64,000 nucleotides of DNA, from assembly GCF_000217915.1 (NCBI RefSeq), contig NZ_AFOZ01000047.1, forward strand, positions 1 through 64,000, in the 5' to 3' direction. The stretch comes from Shewanella sp. HN-41. Lineage in GTDB: Bacteria; Pseudomonadota; Gammaproteobacteria; Enterobacterales; Shewanellaceae. The stretch's first letter is position 1; each line of letters starts with the position of its first letter. Below, piece after piece: positions 44,480 through 55,858 of this stretch. The position numbers and the translations under genes are program-made. The notes below the pieces were generated by a model, which searched no databases, was not told the origin of the DNA, and saw only the letters and a list, made by a program, of their open reading frames with translations.

Positions 44480-44696
44480 GTCACTTCCTGTTTTCGTTCT
44501 TATGGACTGTTTGAGTTAGTTAATAGCAATATAAAATATGTTAATACTTGCGTAGTTATCGCACAAATAGGCAAGAAGGAAAACGTAAATACTGTTTCAA
44601 TTGATGAACGAGCGAAGGGGAAATCGATTTGAAAGGCCGAGGTTGAATATAGAACCAAGCTGCTTGGCTCTATTGGAATATTGGGAATTAACTCGA

Positions 44697-45150
44697 TTAG
44701 CTAGGAGTAGGTGTGAAGATTGTTATCTCATCACCTAAATGGATCATTGCATCATTTAATACCTTGCATGTTACGCCACCTCGCCAATCTGGAGTGAGTG
44801 CGGCTTCTAAACCTGCCTGGGCTATTTCCATTTTTTTTACAGGGATCGGTTTCACCCGTGATTTCAAGTCGTAACTCACCGATCTGTAAATGTTTACCAA
44901 CATCGGCGCTGCTAAATACGAGATCATCAACCAGCAGATTTGCTCTGCGAGTCGTCCAAGGTAAATCTACCTCGATACTATGGCAGGCCTGTTGCCACTG
45001 AAGTTTGGAAAGTACAGTGACTTGGCGTTTGCCTGGACGACCAAACACATCGTTCTCTACGCCACAGAGTTGGGTGACATTGGCACAGAGAACTTCATTC
45101 ATCGGGCCACACTTTGCCGTTTTATAGGCAATCGCCAGTAGTTTTGACAT
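44697..45150 (-). pseudogene. MOSC domain protein, interrupted by a one-base frameshift
   Basis: The N-terminal part (MSKLLAIAYKTAKCGPMNEV through QIGELRLEITGETDPCKK) is in one frame. The C-terminal part (KMEIAQAGLEAALTPDWRGG, then VTCKVLNDAMIHLGDEI) is in another. The switch is at a run of eight T on the plus strand (44831-44838); seven would give DPCKKMEIAQAG and a protein of about 150 residues. MOSC domains carry activated sulfur on a conserved Cys, here that of DPCKK, in molybdenum-cofactor-related or related chemistry. A TusA-like sulfur carrier lies 41 bp upstream. Start at ATG 45150 is chosen; a GTG at 45159 is possible. Both halves are intact, so sequence error or a very recent insertion is likely. 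Confidence 0.88.
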
Positions 45151-45190
45151 AGTTTTCACATCCTCTGTTCTGCTTTAAGCATTCTGTGGC

Positions 45191-45436
45191 TTAAAGCCCC
45201 TTTTTTATCAAATATTGGTAAGGGGTTTGTGTCGTATTGCTGGCGATAAGCGTGTGATCCATAAATTCGCAAAAGCTTGGAATATCTCGGGTTGTTGCTG
45301 GATCATCGGCAATAATAAGCAATGTTTCACCGGCGGCCATCTGCCTTACGGTTTTACGCACCATCATCACTGGCTCTGGGCAGCGTAGACCAAGGGCATC
45401 GAGTTTATGTTGAGCAGTTGAGAAAGCGTCGTTCAT
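45191..45436 (-). CDS. tusA: TusA/SirA-like sulfur carrier protein
   Basis: The 81-residue protein has the TusA signature [17 protein letters not shown] with the active Cys19, then the compact alpha/beta fold ending [11 protein letters not shown]. TusA accepts persulfide sulfur from IscS and passes it into the 2-thiouridine relay of tRNA and to other sulfur pathways. The N-terminal dozen residues are slightly longer than average. It lies just upstream of the MOSC gene on the same strand, so a shared sulfur-transfer role is plausible. Confidence 0.88.
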   Translation of the reverse strand: MNDAFSTAQHKLDALGLRCPEPVMMVRKTVRQMAAGETLLIIADDPATTRDIPSFCEFMDHTLIASNTTQTPYQYLIKKGL

Positions 45437-45582
45437 ATAACCTCTAGTGAACGATTTAACAGAATTGGCTAATATTACTCCAGTGGGTATGAGAAACCAA
45501 GTTGAGTAGGGGGAATTTGTGACCTGTTCATGGCTCTATGCACTTATTTATCGGCGAGTGATTATTTATAGGTTTATGTGGA

Positions 45583-45598
45583 TGTTTCACGTGGAACA
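45583..45598. other. parS: parS site between the TusA-like and diguanylate cyclase genes
   Basis: TGTTTCACGTGGAACA matches the universal parS consensus (TGTTnCACGTGnAACA). It is intergenic, 25 bp past the diguanylate cyclase stop. The third consensus site within 4.5 kb. Confidence 0.86.
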
Positions 45599-45622
45599 TA
45601 ACAACAGTCGAGGGGGCATCCT

Positions 45623-46786
45623 CTATTCAACAGCCTTCTTAATCATTTGAGATTGAATTGGGTGGTTCTCGGCTTGATGAGTGTTTTCAGTTTTTATCTC
45701 ATTGGCTGTAACGGTATTTTGCTGTTGAAGTTTTGACGCCCGTTTAAAGCTATACATTTTTTGGTCTGCCTTATGGATCAGACTATTTGCATCATCATAG
45801 TCATAGGGGCCAGTATCCACAATTCCATAGCTTAATGAGATGTTATTTAGGCTCTGATTAATTTTTTGATTAAACCGAGTTACAAAATTATCCTGAGCTT
45901 GCACCTCTCGGCAGTTAGGCATAATGATACAAAACTCATCTCCACCATAGCGAAAGCTGTAATCTTCTGCTCGCGTACTCTCTTTTATTGCCTGCGCAAC
46001 GGCACAGAGAACATCATCTCCAGATCTGTGTCCCTGAGTATCGTTAAATAATTTAAAATCATCCACATCTAAGTAGATCACGCTGACGGGCTCGGCACGC
46101 CTTTGGGCCGCTCTTAGAATGCGTGTCGCGGTTTCTTGTAGGTGTCTCACATTGAGTAAACCTGTTAAGGGATCAGTTTGCGACAGTTCTTCTAACTGCT
46201 GTGTCCGCTCTTTGACTTTGCTTTCCATGCTTTGGGCATATTTTTCGGCTTTATCCTTGGCGTTCTCAATCTCGGATACTAGGCTGCGAATATAGGTATC
46301 GAATACCAATGTAACATCAAATAGCACCAGTTTATCTATGGCTACTCGGATACTTTCGCCTTGATGTGTATCTTGCACTGAACTGTTGATCACGGCGTAG
46401 ATAAGTTCTTTTAGTGTGTGTACCGCAGACAGGTAAAGTTTCGGCTCGACGCCAATTCGCTTGTGGACTAAACCAATCCGCAGGCGATTGTTTACGTATT
46501 CAAGATCATAAACACCATTAAATAAATCAAGCACATATCTTCTCTGTGCGGTACGTAAGCGGGCAAGGGTGTCTGAGTCCCCGATCAAGAGCGCAATTTC
46601 TGACACGCTCGTTTGTAGGCCGTAAAAATCGTCAACGATTTTATCTATGTTTTCTTCGATGATGGGTTTAAAAGACAGCAGTGCTTTTACATCTGCCAAG
46701 GTAAAAGAGAAGAGTGCCTTACGGAACTCGATCTCGAGCTCAGTGATCCGCATTTGTTCGAAAAGGGTCTGTTCCGTTTGAAGCAT
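45623..46786 (-). CDS. Globin-coupled diguanylate cyclase (heme-based oxygen sensor)
   Basis: This enzyme would make cyclic di-GMP under control of a heme-bound gas. Residues about 1-165 form a globin-coupled sensor domain (proximal His108 in LVHKRIGVEPKLYL). A coiled-coil linker follows (about 170-205). The GGDEF domain from about residue 206 has DPLTGLLNVRHL, the metal Asp in VIYLDVDDFKLFND, and an intact active site RYGGDEF (281-285). An RxxD inhibitory site (RAED, 272-275) lies exactly five residues before it, implying product inhibition. No EAL domain. Comparable proteins are DosC of E. coli and other GCS-DGCs; this one is single-gene. Confidence 0.92.
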   Translation of the reverse strand: MLQTEQTLFEQMRITELEIEFRKALFSFTLADVKALLSFKPIIEENIDKIVDDFYGLQTSVSEIALLIGDSDTLARLRTAQRRYVLDLFNGVYDLEYVNNRLRIGLVHKRIGVEPKLYLSAVHTLKELIYAVINSSVQDTHQGESIRVAIDKLVLFDVTLVFDTYIRSLVSEIENAKDKAEKYAQSMESKVKERTQQLEELSQTDPLTGLLNVRHLQETATRILRAAQRRAEPVSVIYLDVDDFKLFNDTQGHRSGDDVLCAVAQAIKESTRAEDYSFRYGGDEFCIIMPNCREVQAQDNFVTRFNQKINQSLNNISLSYGIVDTGPYDYDDANSLIHKADQKMYSFKRASKLQQQNTVTANEIKTENTHQAENHPIQSQMIKKAVE

Positions 46787-46970
46787 TCATCTCTCCTCAA
46801 TTGCATGATACAACTGCATCCTTGTCCACTATTTGGGCCTAAGGTCTACTATGGATGTAGTACTTTACGATGCCCTTAGAAGTTAAGTTGATAACTAACC
46901 AATTATCAACTCAAGGTTTAGGTTTTAGAGGCATATTAATCTTATAATTTCAGAGCTTAAGATAGGAGAG

Positions 46971-47010
46971 CCAATAAAAAAGCCAGAATAAATTCCGGCT
47001 TTTTTATTGG
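46971..47010 (-). terminator. Terminator of fadBA
   Basis: A perfect 14 bp stem, CCAATAAAAAAGCC (46971-46984) with GGCTTTTTTATTGG (46997-47010), has further internal pairing (GAAT with ATTC). It lies 17 bp past the fadA stop. Confidence 0.88.
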
Positions 47011-47026
47011 TGATTCGAGTAACGAA

Positions 47027-48208
<1,182 letters not shown>

Positions 48209-48212
48209 CTAA

Positions 48213-50363
48213 TTAGGCTTGGTAGTAGCTACCGTTATTGGCTGCGAGTGCGCGCATCGCATCGGTCACTTGATACAGGCCGCCCAAGTGAGCGTATTTG
48301 TCAGCTAAGGCCACAAAGTTTGCGACTCCCATAGTATCTAAGTAACGGAACACGCCGCCTCTAAATGGTGGGAAACCTAAGCCATAAACTAGGCCCATAT
48401 CCGCTTCGGCAGGCGATGCGACAATACCTTCTTCTAAACAGCGCACGGTTTCGATGATCATAGGGATCATAGTACGGGCAATAATGTCATCGGCTTCAAA
48501 GGCTTTTAACTCGCCAAAGGCATCTTTCAATAGGCCGTAGCTCGTTGGATCGACATCTTTCTTCGGCTTACCACGGCTATCGATTGAATAAACATAGAAA
48601 CCTTTGCCATTTTTCTGGCCAAGACGCTTGTTCTCAAACATCACATCAATCGCATCAGTGCCAGATTTACCCATGCGATCAGGGAAACCTTCGGCCATTA
48701 CTGCTTGTGCGTGGTGGCCTGTGTCTAAGCCTACTACGTCGAGTAGATAAGCTGGACCCATTGGCCAACCGAATTGTTTTTCCATCACTTTGTCGATTGC
48801 AGCAAAGTCGCCACCTTCGGCAAGTAAGCCGTTAAAGCCGGCAAAGTAAGGGAAGAGTACGCGGTTAACGAAGAAGCCTGGGCAATCATTAACAACGATT
48901 GGGGTCTTGCCCATTTTGCTGGCATAAGCCACAACAGAGGCGATGGTTTCTTCGGAGCTGTGCTCGCCACGGATAACTTCGACCAACGGCATTTTGTGCA
49001 CTGGGTTGAAGAAATGCATACCGCAGAAACGCTCGGGTTTCTTCATGCTCTTAGCGAGCAAGTTGATTGAAATTGTTGAAGTGTTTGACGCGATAATCGC
49101 ATCTTCACTCACATAGCCTTCAACTTCGGCTAAAACCTGTGCTTTGATTTTTGGATGCTCAACAACGGCTTCAACTACCACATCGGCATGCTTAATTGGC
49201 GCATACTCTAATGCAGGGGTAATGTTGTTAAGCACTTTGGCCATTTTTTCTGGCGTTGAACGGCCACGGGCGACTTGGGCTGACAGCAATTTAGCGGCTT
49301 CATTGAGGCCTAAATCTAATGCTGGCTGGGCAATGTCTTTCATAACAATGGGGGTGCCTTTGCTGGCGCTTTGGTAAGCGATGCCGCCGCCCATAATGCC
49401 TGCGCCTAATACGGCCGCGTTGTTGACTTCTTTCGCTAACTTGCCAGCTTTCTTGGCTTTACCTTTAACAAATTGATCGTTAAGGAAGATACCGATAAGC
49501 GCTTTAGCAACGTCAGTTTTAGCCAGTTTGATAAAGGCTTGATGTTCGATTTGTAATGCTTCAGCACGACCTTTAGTCGATGCTTGCTCAATTACGCTGA
49601 CAGCAGCCATTGGAGCAGGGTAGTGTTTACCTGCAACCGCAAACACCATGCCTTTGGCTGTGGTGAATGACATCATAGCTTCAAGTTTTGACAGCGTTAG
49701 CGCAGACAATTTGCGATTACGACGCGCTTGCCAATCTAGCTTTTCAGCAACGGCGTCTTTCAGCATTTGAATCGCAGCGGCTTCTAAGGCTTGTGGCGCA
49801 ACTACGGCATCCACTGCACCGACTTTCAATGCATCTTCAGCACGTTGCTCTTTGCCAGTAGTGATCCACTCGAGTGCGTTATCTGCACCAATCACACGTG
49901 GCAAACGAACCGTGCCGCCAAAACCTGGAATGATGCCGAGTTTAGTTTCAGGTAAACCTATTTTGGCCGTGGTATCTGCGATACGAAAATCCGTTGCCAG
50001 AATGGTTTCACAGCCGCCACCTAAGGCAAAGCCTTTGATTGCTGATGCGGTTGGGAAAGGCAAGTCTTCGAGTTTGTTGAAGACTGCGTTGGCTTGTTCA
50101 ACCCAAGAGAGCAGTACGGCGTCATCCTGTGCGAACAGGCCTAAAAATTCGGTAATGTCGGCGCCCACAATAAAGGTATCTTTACCTGAGGTCAGCACTA
50201 ACGCTTTGATATTGGAATCTTGCTTGATGCTGTCTAATGCCGCATCGAGCGAGGAGAGAGTTTCTCTGTCGAATTTGTTCACCGAACCAGGTGCGTTAAA
50301 GCACAGCTTGGCAATATTATCCTCGAGTAACTCAACCTGAATTGTAGGACTTTGGTAGATCAT
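48213..50363 (-). CDS. fadB: Fatty acid oxidation complex alpha subunit
   Basis: FadB combines enoyl-CoA hydratase, isomerase and 3-hydroxyacyl-CoA dehydrogenase. The N-terminal crotonase domain shows [10 protein letters not shown] and [17 protein letters not shown], with [20 protein letters not shown]. The dehydrogenase domain has an NAD site [13 protein letters not shown] (about residue 320) and the [17 protein letters not shown] signature. 716 residues is normal for the FadB type. Upstream is a PsrA-like operator. Confidence 0.97.
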   Translation of the reverse strand: MIYQSPTIQVELLEDNIAKLCFNAPGSVNKFDRETLSSLDAALDSIKQDSNIKALVLTSGKDTFIVGADITEFLGLFAQDDAVLLSWVEQANAVFNKLEDLPFPTASAIKGFALGGGCETILATDFRIADTTAKIGLPETKLGIIPGFGGTVRLPRVIGADNALEWITTGKEQRAEDALKVGAVDAVVAPQALEAAAIQMLKDAVAEKLDWQARRNRKLSALTLSKLEAMMSFTTAKGMVFAVAGKHYPAPMAAVSVIEQASTKGRAEALQIEHQAFIKLAKTDVAKALIGIFLNDQFVKGKAKKAGKLAKEVNNAAVLGAGIMGGGIAYQSASKGTPIVMKDIAQPALDLGLNEAAKLLSAQVARGRSTPEKMAKVLNNITPALEYAPIKHADVVVEAVVEHPKIKAQVLAEVEGYVSEDAIIASNTSTISINLLAKSMKKPERFCGMHFFNPVHKMPLVEVIRGEHSSEETIASVVAYASKMGKTPIVVNDCPGFFVNRVLFPYFAGFNGLLAEGGDFAAIDKVMEKQFGWPMGPAYLLDVVGLDTGHHAQAVMAEGFPDRMGKSGTDAIDVMFENKRLGQKNGKGFYVYSIDSRGKPKKDVDPTSYGLLKDAFGELKAFEADDIIARTMIPMIIETVRCLEEGIVASPAEADMGLVYGLGFPPFRGGVFRYLDTMGVANFVALADKYAHLGGLYQVTDAMRALAANNGSYYQA

Positions 50364-50507
50364 TGCTTGCTTCCTTTTGGCTTAAAAGTGATACCCACCA
50401 TTATCAATTGGTGTTAGTACGACTCTCTATCTCACAGCAGCTTCGGCCATCATTTGACCAGTTGTGTGCCAGTGTGCTTCGAAATTCGATAAATTACAAC
50501 ACCCAAT

Positions 50508-50523
50508 TTAAACGACTGTTTAA
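50508..50523. promoter_or_regulatory. PsrA-like operator in the fadB/pepQ divergent region
   Basis: TTAAAC-GACT-GTTTAA is a perfect 6-4-6 inverted repeat fitting the PsrA pattern GAAAC-N4-GTTTC in its AAAC/GTTT core. PsrA is a TetR-family fatty-acid-responsive repressor reported to control fad genes in Shewanella-type bacteria. A half-site similar to FadR (AACTGGTC on the minus strand, 50456-50463) lies nearby. The rest of the 322 bp gap (50364-50685) shows nothing else I can support. Confidence 0.5.
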
Positions 50524-50682
50524 TTTCTTGTCGGCTAGAGTGATTTTTCACCTTTGTGATACACTGCACAGAGTGTAGAACAGCCTGATGACTTTAAAGA
50601 TTTTTCCCTGAGGAATTCATTCGTTAGTCGTCACAGTTAAATTCGGTTTTATTTATTCACCATTATTGATTACAGGATATGA

Positions 50683-52005
<1,323 letters not shown>

Positions 52006-52021
52006 GTTTTAGGACGAATTG

Positions 52022-52636
52022 GTGCTCGAAAGTTACCTTATTCCCAGTGAAAATTTGCAGATCGAAGAAGAGATAAAGCATAGCCACTTTATCTCTTTGC
52101 TGTTTCATTGCGATAGCATTGATAAATTGAAGTTAGTGCTCACTGACATAAAGCGCGATTATCCCGGTGCAAGCCACTACTGCTATGCCTTTATCGCCAG
52201 CGCTCCAACCGACACTGTATTGATTGGCTCAAGCGATGATGGTGAGCCCACGGGTAGTGCGGGCCGACCTATGTTAGCTGTGTTGCAAGGGTCGGATTTA
52301 GGTGAGGTGGGTGCCGTGGTGGTGCGCTATTACGGAGGCACTAAGTTGGGTGTGGGAGGCTTGGTTAGGGCTTATACTTCGGGATTAAGGCAAGGGTTAA
52401 CCAAACTTGCTACTCAAATGAAACAACTTCGCTATCCAGCAAAGTTGCAGTGTGACTATTCGCAGCTAAGGGATGTAGAGCATCTGTTTCAACAGGTGGA
52501 TGCGATTGTTACCAATAAGCAGTTTGCTGAAGCTGTGAATATTGAATTTGAAATTGGAAAACATCAGCGAGCAAAATTTAGTGAATTATTGACAACTTTA
52601 AGCCAAGGTAGACTAAGGGCTGTGTTTGACCTGTGA
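52022..52636 (+). CDS. yigZ: YigZ/IMPACT family protein
   Basis: The IMPACT family is conserved in bacteria and eukaryotes; its eukaryotic member inhibits Gcn2, while the bacterial role is unclear. The 204-residue protein (GTG start at 52022, AGGA at 7 nt) has an N-terminal UPF0029 domain with SSDDGEPTGSAGRPML and VVVRYYGGTKLGVGGLVRAY, followed by a DUF1949 ferredoxin-like tail. An in-frame TTG lies three bases earlier. It follows pepQ by 16 bp. Confidence 0.92.
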   Translation: MLESYLIPSENLQIEEEIKHSHFISLLFHCDSIDKLKLVLTDIKRDYPGASHYCYAFIASAPTDTVLIGSSDDGEPTGSAGRPMLAVLQGSDLGEVGAVVVRYYGGTKLGVGGLVRAYTSGLRQGLTKLATQMKQLRYPAKLQCDYSQLRDVEHLFQQVDAIVTNKQFAEAVNIEFEIGKHQRAKFSELLTTLSQGRLRAVFDL

Positions 52637-52713
52637 TGCTTGTGCAAACTATGCCAAAATAGCCCCCATGCTGAAAATACCTTTACAGCCAATGGAATGA
52701 TTGAACCAGCTTA

Positions 52714-54171
52714 ATGCAATATAAAACCATAATAAGAATCATAGGTCTGTTAATCGGCTTATTTTCCATCACTATGCTGCCACCAGCCCTGATCGCCATT
52801 TGGTATAACGATGGTGGAGGCACAGCATTTATGCAGGCATTTTTTGTGAGTCTGTTTATTGGTTTTTGGCTCTGGTATCCCAATCGTCGTTGCAAAGAAG
52901 AATTACGTACCCGGGAAGGGTTTCTTATCGTAGTACTGTTCTGGACTGTGCTTGGCTCTATCGGCGCCTTGCCATTTATCTTCTCAAGTCAGCCTGATCT
53001 CACTTGGACTGATAGTTTCTTCGAATCCTTTTCAGCATTAACCACTACCGGAGCCACAGTGATTGTTGGGCTCGACTCCCTGCCCAAAGCCATTCTATTT
53101 TATCGACATATGCTGCAGTGGCTCGGCGGTATGGGGATTATTGTGCTGGCAGTGGCGATTTTACCAGTGCTTGGCGTAGGGGGGATGCAGCTCTATCGCG
53201 CCGAAATTCCGGGGCCGGTCAAAGATAGTAAGATGACTCCACGGATTGCCGAAACCGCTAAAGCTTTATGGTATATCTATTTATTGTTAACTATTGCCTG
53301 TGCTGGGGCTTATTGGCTGGCGGGAATGAGCCTATTTGATGCCGTGTGCCATTCGTTTTCAACTATCGCCATCGGTGGGTTTTCAACCCACGATGCAAGT
53401 ATGGGGTACTTCGACAGCCCAGTAATTAATTTGATTTGCGTGTTCTTTTTAATCGTTTCTGCGGTGAACTTTAGCGTACATTTTGCGGCATTTTCCCGTC
53501 GAGGTATTAACGTTAAAGTGTATTTTAGAGATGCTGAATTTAAGATGCTGGTGGCTATTCAGCTTATTTTGACGGCGATTTGTTTTTTAACACTTTATCA
53601 TTCAGGTATTTATGACTCGCCGGAAGAAACCTTAGACCATGCTTTATTTCAGGCGGTTTCTGTGGCAACCACGGCTGGGTTTGGAACCGAAAGCTTCCAT
53701 ATGTGGCCATTATTTTTGCCAATGTTATTAATCTTCTCGAGTTTTATCGGTGGTTGTGGTGGTTCAACTGCGGGGGGGATTAAGGTGATCCGGGTTATCC
53801 TGCTGCTGTTGCAAGGTTCACGTGAACTTAAACGCCTTGTTCACCCTAAGGCAATGTTCTCGATTCGTATCGGCTCCAAGGCATTACCTGACAGGGTTGT
53901 CGATGCCGTGTGGGGATTTTTCTCCGCCTACGCCTTAGTCTTCGTGTTGTGTATGTTGGCATTGATGGCCATGGGGCTGGACGATATTACCGCCTTTAGT
54001 GCCACGGCGGCCTGCTTAAATAACCTCGGTCCGGGTCTTGGGGAAGTAGCAAGTAACTACGCCAGTATTGGTGATGGCGCCAAATGGGTGCTGGTGGTGG
54101 CCATGTTATTTGGTCGCCTTGAAGTGTTTACCTTATTGATTTTGTTTACGCCAACTTTTTGGAAAAATTAA
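52714..54171 (+). CDS. trkH: Potassium uptake protein TrkH (first copy)
   Basis: TrkH is the channel-like membrane subunit of the Trk potassium system. The 485-residue protein contains four pseudo-repeats with filter glycines: TTTGATVIVG, IAIGGFST, ATTAGFGTE and NNLGPGLG. It lacks frameshifts. Its stop (TAA at 54169-54171) overlaps the next ATG, so the hemG product is translationally coupled. The cognate TrkA is encoded about 3 kb away at 57314. Confidence 0.96.
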   Translation: MQYKTIIRIIGLLIGLFSITMLPPALIAIWYNDGGGTAFMQAFFVSLFIGFWLWYPNRRCKEELRTREGFLIVVLFWTVLGSIGALPFIFSSQPDLTWTDSFFESFSALTTTGATVIVGLDSLPKAILFYRHMLQWLGGMGIIVLAVAILPVLGVGGMQLYRAEIPGPVKDSKMTPRIAETAKALWYIYLLLTIACAGAYWLAGMSLFDAVCHSFSTIAIGGFSTHDASMGYFDSPVINLICVFFLIVSAVNFSVHFAAFSRRGINVKVYFRDAEFKMLVAIQLILTAICFLTLYHSGIYDSPEETLDHALFQAVSVATTAGFGTESFHMWPLFLPMLLIFSSFIGGCGGSTAGGIKVIRVILLLLQGSRELKRLVHPKAMFSIRIGSKALPDRVVDAVWGFFSAYALVFVLCMLALMAMGLDDITAFSATAACLNNLGPGLGEVASNYASIGDGAKWVLVVAMLFGRLEVFTLLILFTPTFWKN

Positions 54172-54698
54172 TGATGAAGACGTTAATAATTTATTCGACG
54201 ATAGATGGCCAAACATTGGCAATTTGCCAAAAGATGAAGACGCTTGCCGAGCAAGCGGGAGAGCAGGTGTCCCTGGTCACTTTGGAGCAGGCCGAGGCCT
54301 TGAGCCTAGCGGATTTTGATAAAGTACTGATAGGTGCAAGTATCCGTTATGGTAAGCATAGGCCTGAGCTTTACCAGTTTGTGAATCGACACCATGCCGT
54401 GTTAGACACTAAAATTAACGGCTTTTTTACTGTGAATGTGGTGGCGCGTAAACCCTTAAAAAATATCCCCGAAACCAATCCCTATATGCAAAAGTTTCTA
54501 AAACTTTCTCTATGGCAACCACAACAGTTAGCCGTCTTTGCTGGCAAGATTGACTATCCTAAGTACGGCTTTTTCGATCGCACTATAATACGTTTTATTA
54601 TGTGGATGACTAAGGGACCTACCGATATTAAGGGAACCTTCGAGTTTACCGATTGGGATAAGGTCGATGCCTTTGGAACGCACTTTAGCAAGCTATAA
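54171..54698 (+). CDS. hemG: Menaquinone-dependent protoporphyrinogen IX dehydrogenase HemG
   Basis: HemG is a long-chain flavodoxin that oxidises protoporphyrinogen IX to protoporphyrin IX with quinone. The protein has the flavodoxin phosphate loop IIYSTIDGQT, the GASIRYGKHRP segment and the FFTVNVVARKP sequence with the family insert, then FDRTIIRFIMWMTKGPTD. About 175 residues, matching E. coli HemG. ATG at 54171 overlaps the trkH stop; a second ATG at 54174 is equally possible. The trkH-hemG pairing is as in E. coli. Confidence 0.93.
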   Translation: MMKTLIIYSTIDGQTLAICQKMKTLAEQAGEQVSLVTLEQAEALSLADFDKVLIGASIRYGKHRPELYQFVNRHHAVLDTKINGFFTVNVVARKPLKNIPETNPYMQKFLKLSLWQPQQLAVFAGKIDYPKYGFFDRTIIRFIMWMTKGPTDIKGTFEFTDWDKVDAFGTHFSKL

Positions 54699-54702
54699 AA
54701 AT

Positions 54703-54734
54703 AATAAAGCCCTAGTCTCAGCTAGGGCTTTATT
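54703..54734. terminator. Bidirectional terminator between hemG and arsR-family gene
   Basis: A perfect 13 bp stem, AATAAAGCCCTAG (54703-54715) with CTAGGGCTTTATT (54722-54734), has a 6-nt loop and is shared by convergent genes. Confidence 0.88.
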
Positions 54735-54752
54735 GTTACTGCATTGCACGAT

Positions 54753-55073
54753 TTATACGGCGCAGTAACGGCTGTGTAGAATGGAAATCACTTGAGTGAC
54801 TTCTTCATTCTTAAGCTTGTAATACACAATCTGCGAACTCTTACGAGTATCGACTAGATCCTCTGAGCGTAAAACCGCTAAATGCTGCGATAATGCCGAT
54901 TGGCTTAAGGGGACTGTGGCATTTAGCTCGGTTACACTTAATTCTTTATCCAGCAGTAGGCACAAAATCATTAGGCGATAAGGATTCGCTATGGCCTTGA
55001 GCCATTTAGCCGCACTTTCCGCATTAGTTACCATTGCATCTACATCTATGTCATTTTGCATAAGGTTACTCAC
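54753..55073 (-). CDS. ArsR/SmtB-family repressor, YgaV/BigR/SqrR-like
   Basis: This winged-helix repressor of 106 residues has the ArsR core NPYRLMILCLLLDKELSV and the recognition helix SQSALSQHLAVLRSEDLV. It has two widely spaced cysteines, Cys38 (in MILCLL) and Cys104 (in SRYCAV). The same pair marks the dithiol persulfide sensors YgaV, BigR and SqrR. No metal-site motif of the ArsR or SmtB type is seen. Start GTG at 55073 is uncertain; ATG at 55061 is an alternative. It is divergent from the second hemG, a plausible target, but that is inference. Confidence 0.85.
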   Translation of the reverse strand: MSNLMQNDIDVDAMVTNAESAAKWLKAIANPYRLMILCLLLDKELSVTELNATVPLSQSALSQHLAVLRSEDLVDTRKSSQIVYYKLKNEEVTQVISILHSRYCAV

Positions 55074-55261
55074 TGTATCGCTTTTGATTAGATAATTCTA
55101 ATTGAACACTTCAATATACGCAATCATACTGCTCAGTAATATAGATCTCAATTTTTGCATGACAGAATATGAGATACCGCCGATTTGTGATCCTATTAGA
55201 GGTTTATTGAACCGAATATGGCCACAATGATGACATTACTTTAGTGGATCGGAAATACCCT

Positions 55262-55816
55262 ATGACACGGATTTTGGTGCTGTATTTTACCCGCGGTGGC
55301 CATACGGCCAAGATTGCCAATGCCATTGCCGACCAATTAATGTCTCGGGGAGCACAAGTCGATCTCGTCGATATCAATAGTGCTGCTGCCACTTGTATTA
55401 ATTGGCCCGATTATGATGTCGTCGCCTTCGGTGCCTGCGTACTCTATGGCACCTATGATAAGAGCGTATTCCAATTTATTGAGCAGCATGCCCAAGCATT
55501 AGCGGCATTATCGAACAGTTTCTTCTGCGTCAACGTGGTGGCGAGAAATCCTGAAAAACGTATTCCCAAGAACAATAAATACCTACAAAAATTTATTATG
55601 CTATCGCCTTGGACCCCTATGGATTTAAAAATTATTGCCGGCAAAGTAGATTACCCATCATGGCCTTGGTATGACAGGTTAATGATCCAGTTGATTATGA
55701 AAATAACCAAAGGTCCAACCGATCCTAAAACGGTCATCGATTATACCGACTGGGAAGATGTGAAGGTCTATGCTGATCATCTGCTGGCGTTGGCCGAAGT
55801 AGCTGAACCCGCCTAA
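55262..55816 (+). CDS. Second HemG-like flavodoxin (protoporphyrinogen oxidase family)
   Basis: This 184-residue paralog of HemG shares its architecture: LVLYFTRGGHT phosphate loop, FGACVLYGTYDKS, FFCVNVVARNPEKR and YDRLMIQLIMKITKGPTDPKT. Sequence identity to the first copy is moderate, so it is an old duplicate or a different import rather than a recent copy. The ATG at 55262 (MTRILVLYF) is chosen over the GTG at 55244 by analogy with the first copy. It is convergent with trkH2. Whether both copies act in heme synthesis cannot be told. Confidence 0.88.
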   Translation: MTRILVLYFTRGGHTAKIANAIADQLMSRGAQVDLVDINSAAATCINWPDYDVVAFGACVLYGTYDKSVFQFIEQHAQALAALSNSFFCVNVVARNPEKRIPKNNKYLQKFIMLSPWTPMDLKIIAGKVDYPSWPWYDRLMIQLIMKITKGPTDPKTVIDYTDWEDVKVYADHLLALAEVAEPA

Positions 55817-55817
55817 T

Positions 55818-55849
55818 AAAAATGCGCTTAATAGGTTAAGCGCATTTTT
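55818..55849. terminator. Bidirectional terminator between hemG2 and trkH2
   Basis: A perfect 13 bp stem, AAAAATGCGCTTA (55818-55830) with TAAGCGCATTTTT (55837-55849), lies immediately after the hemG2 stop and 10 bp before the trkH2 stop. Confidence 0.88.
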
Positions 55850-55858
55850 TATTCAATC

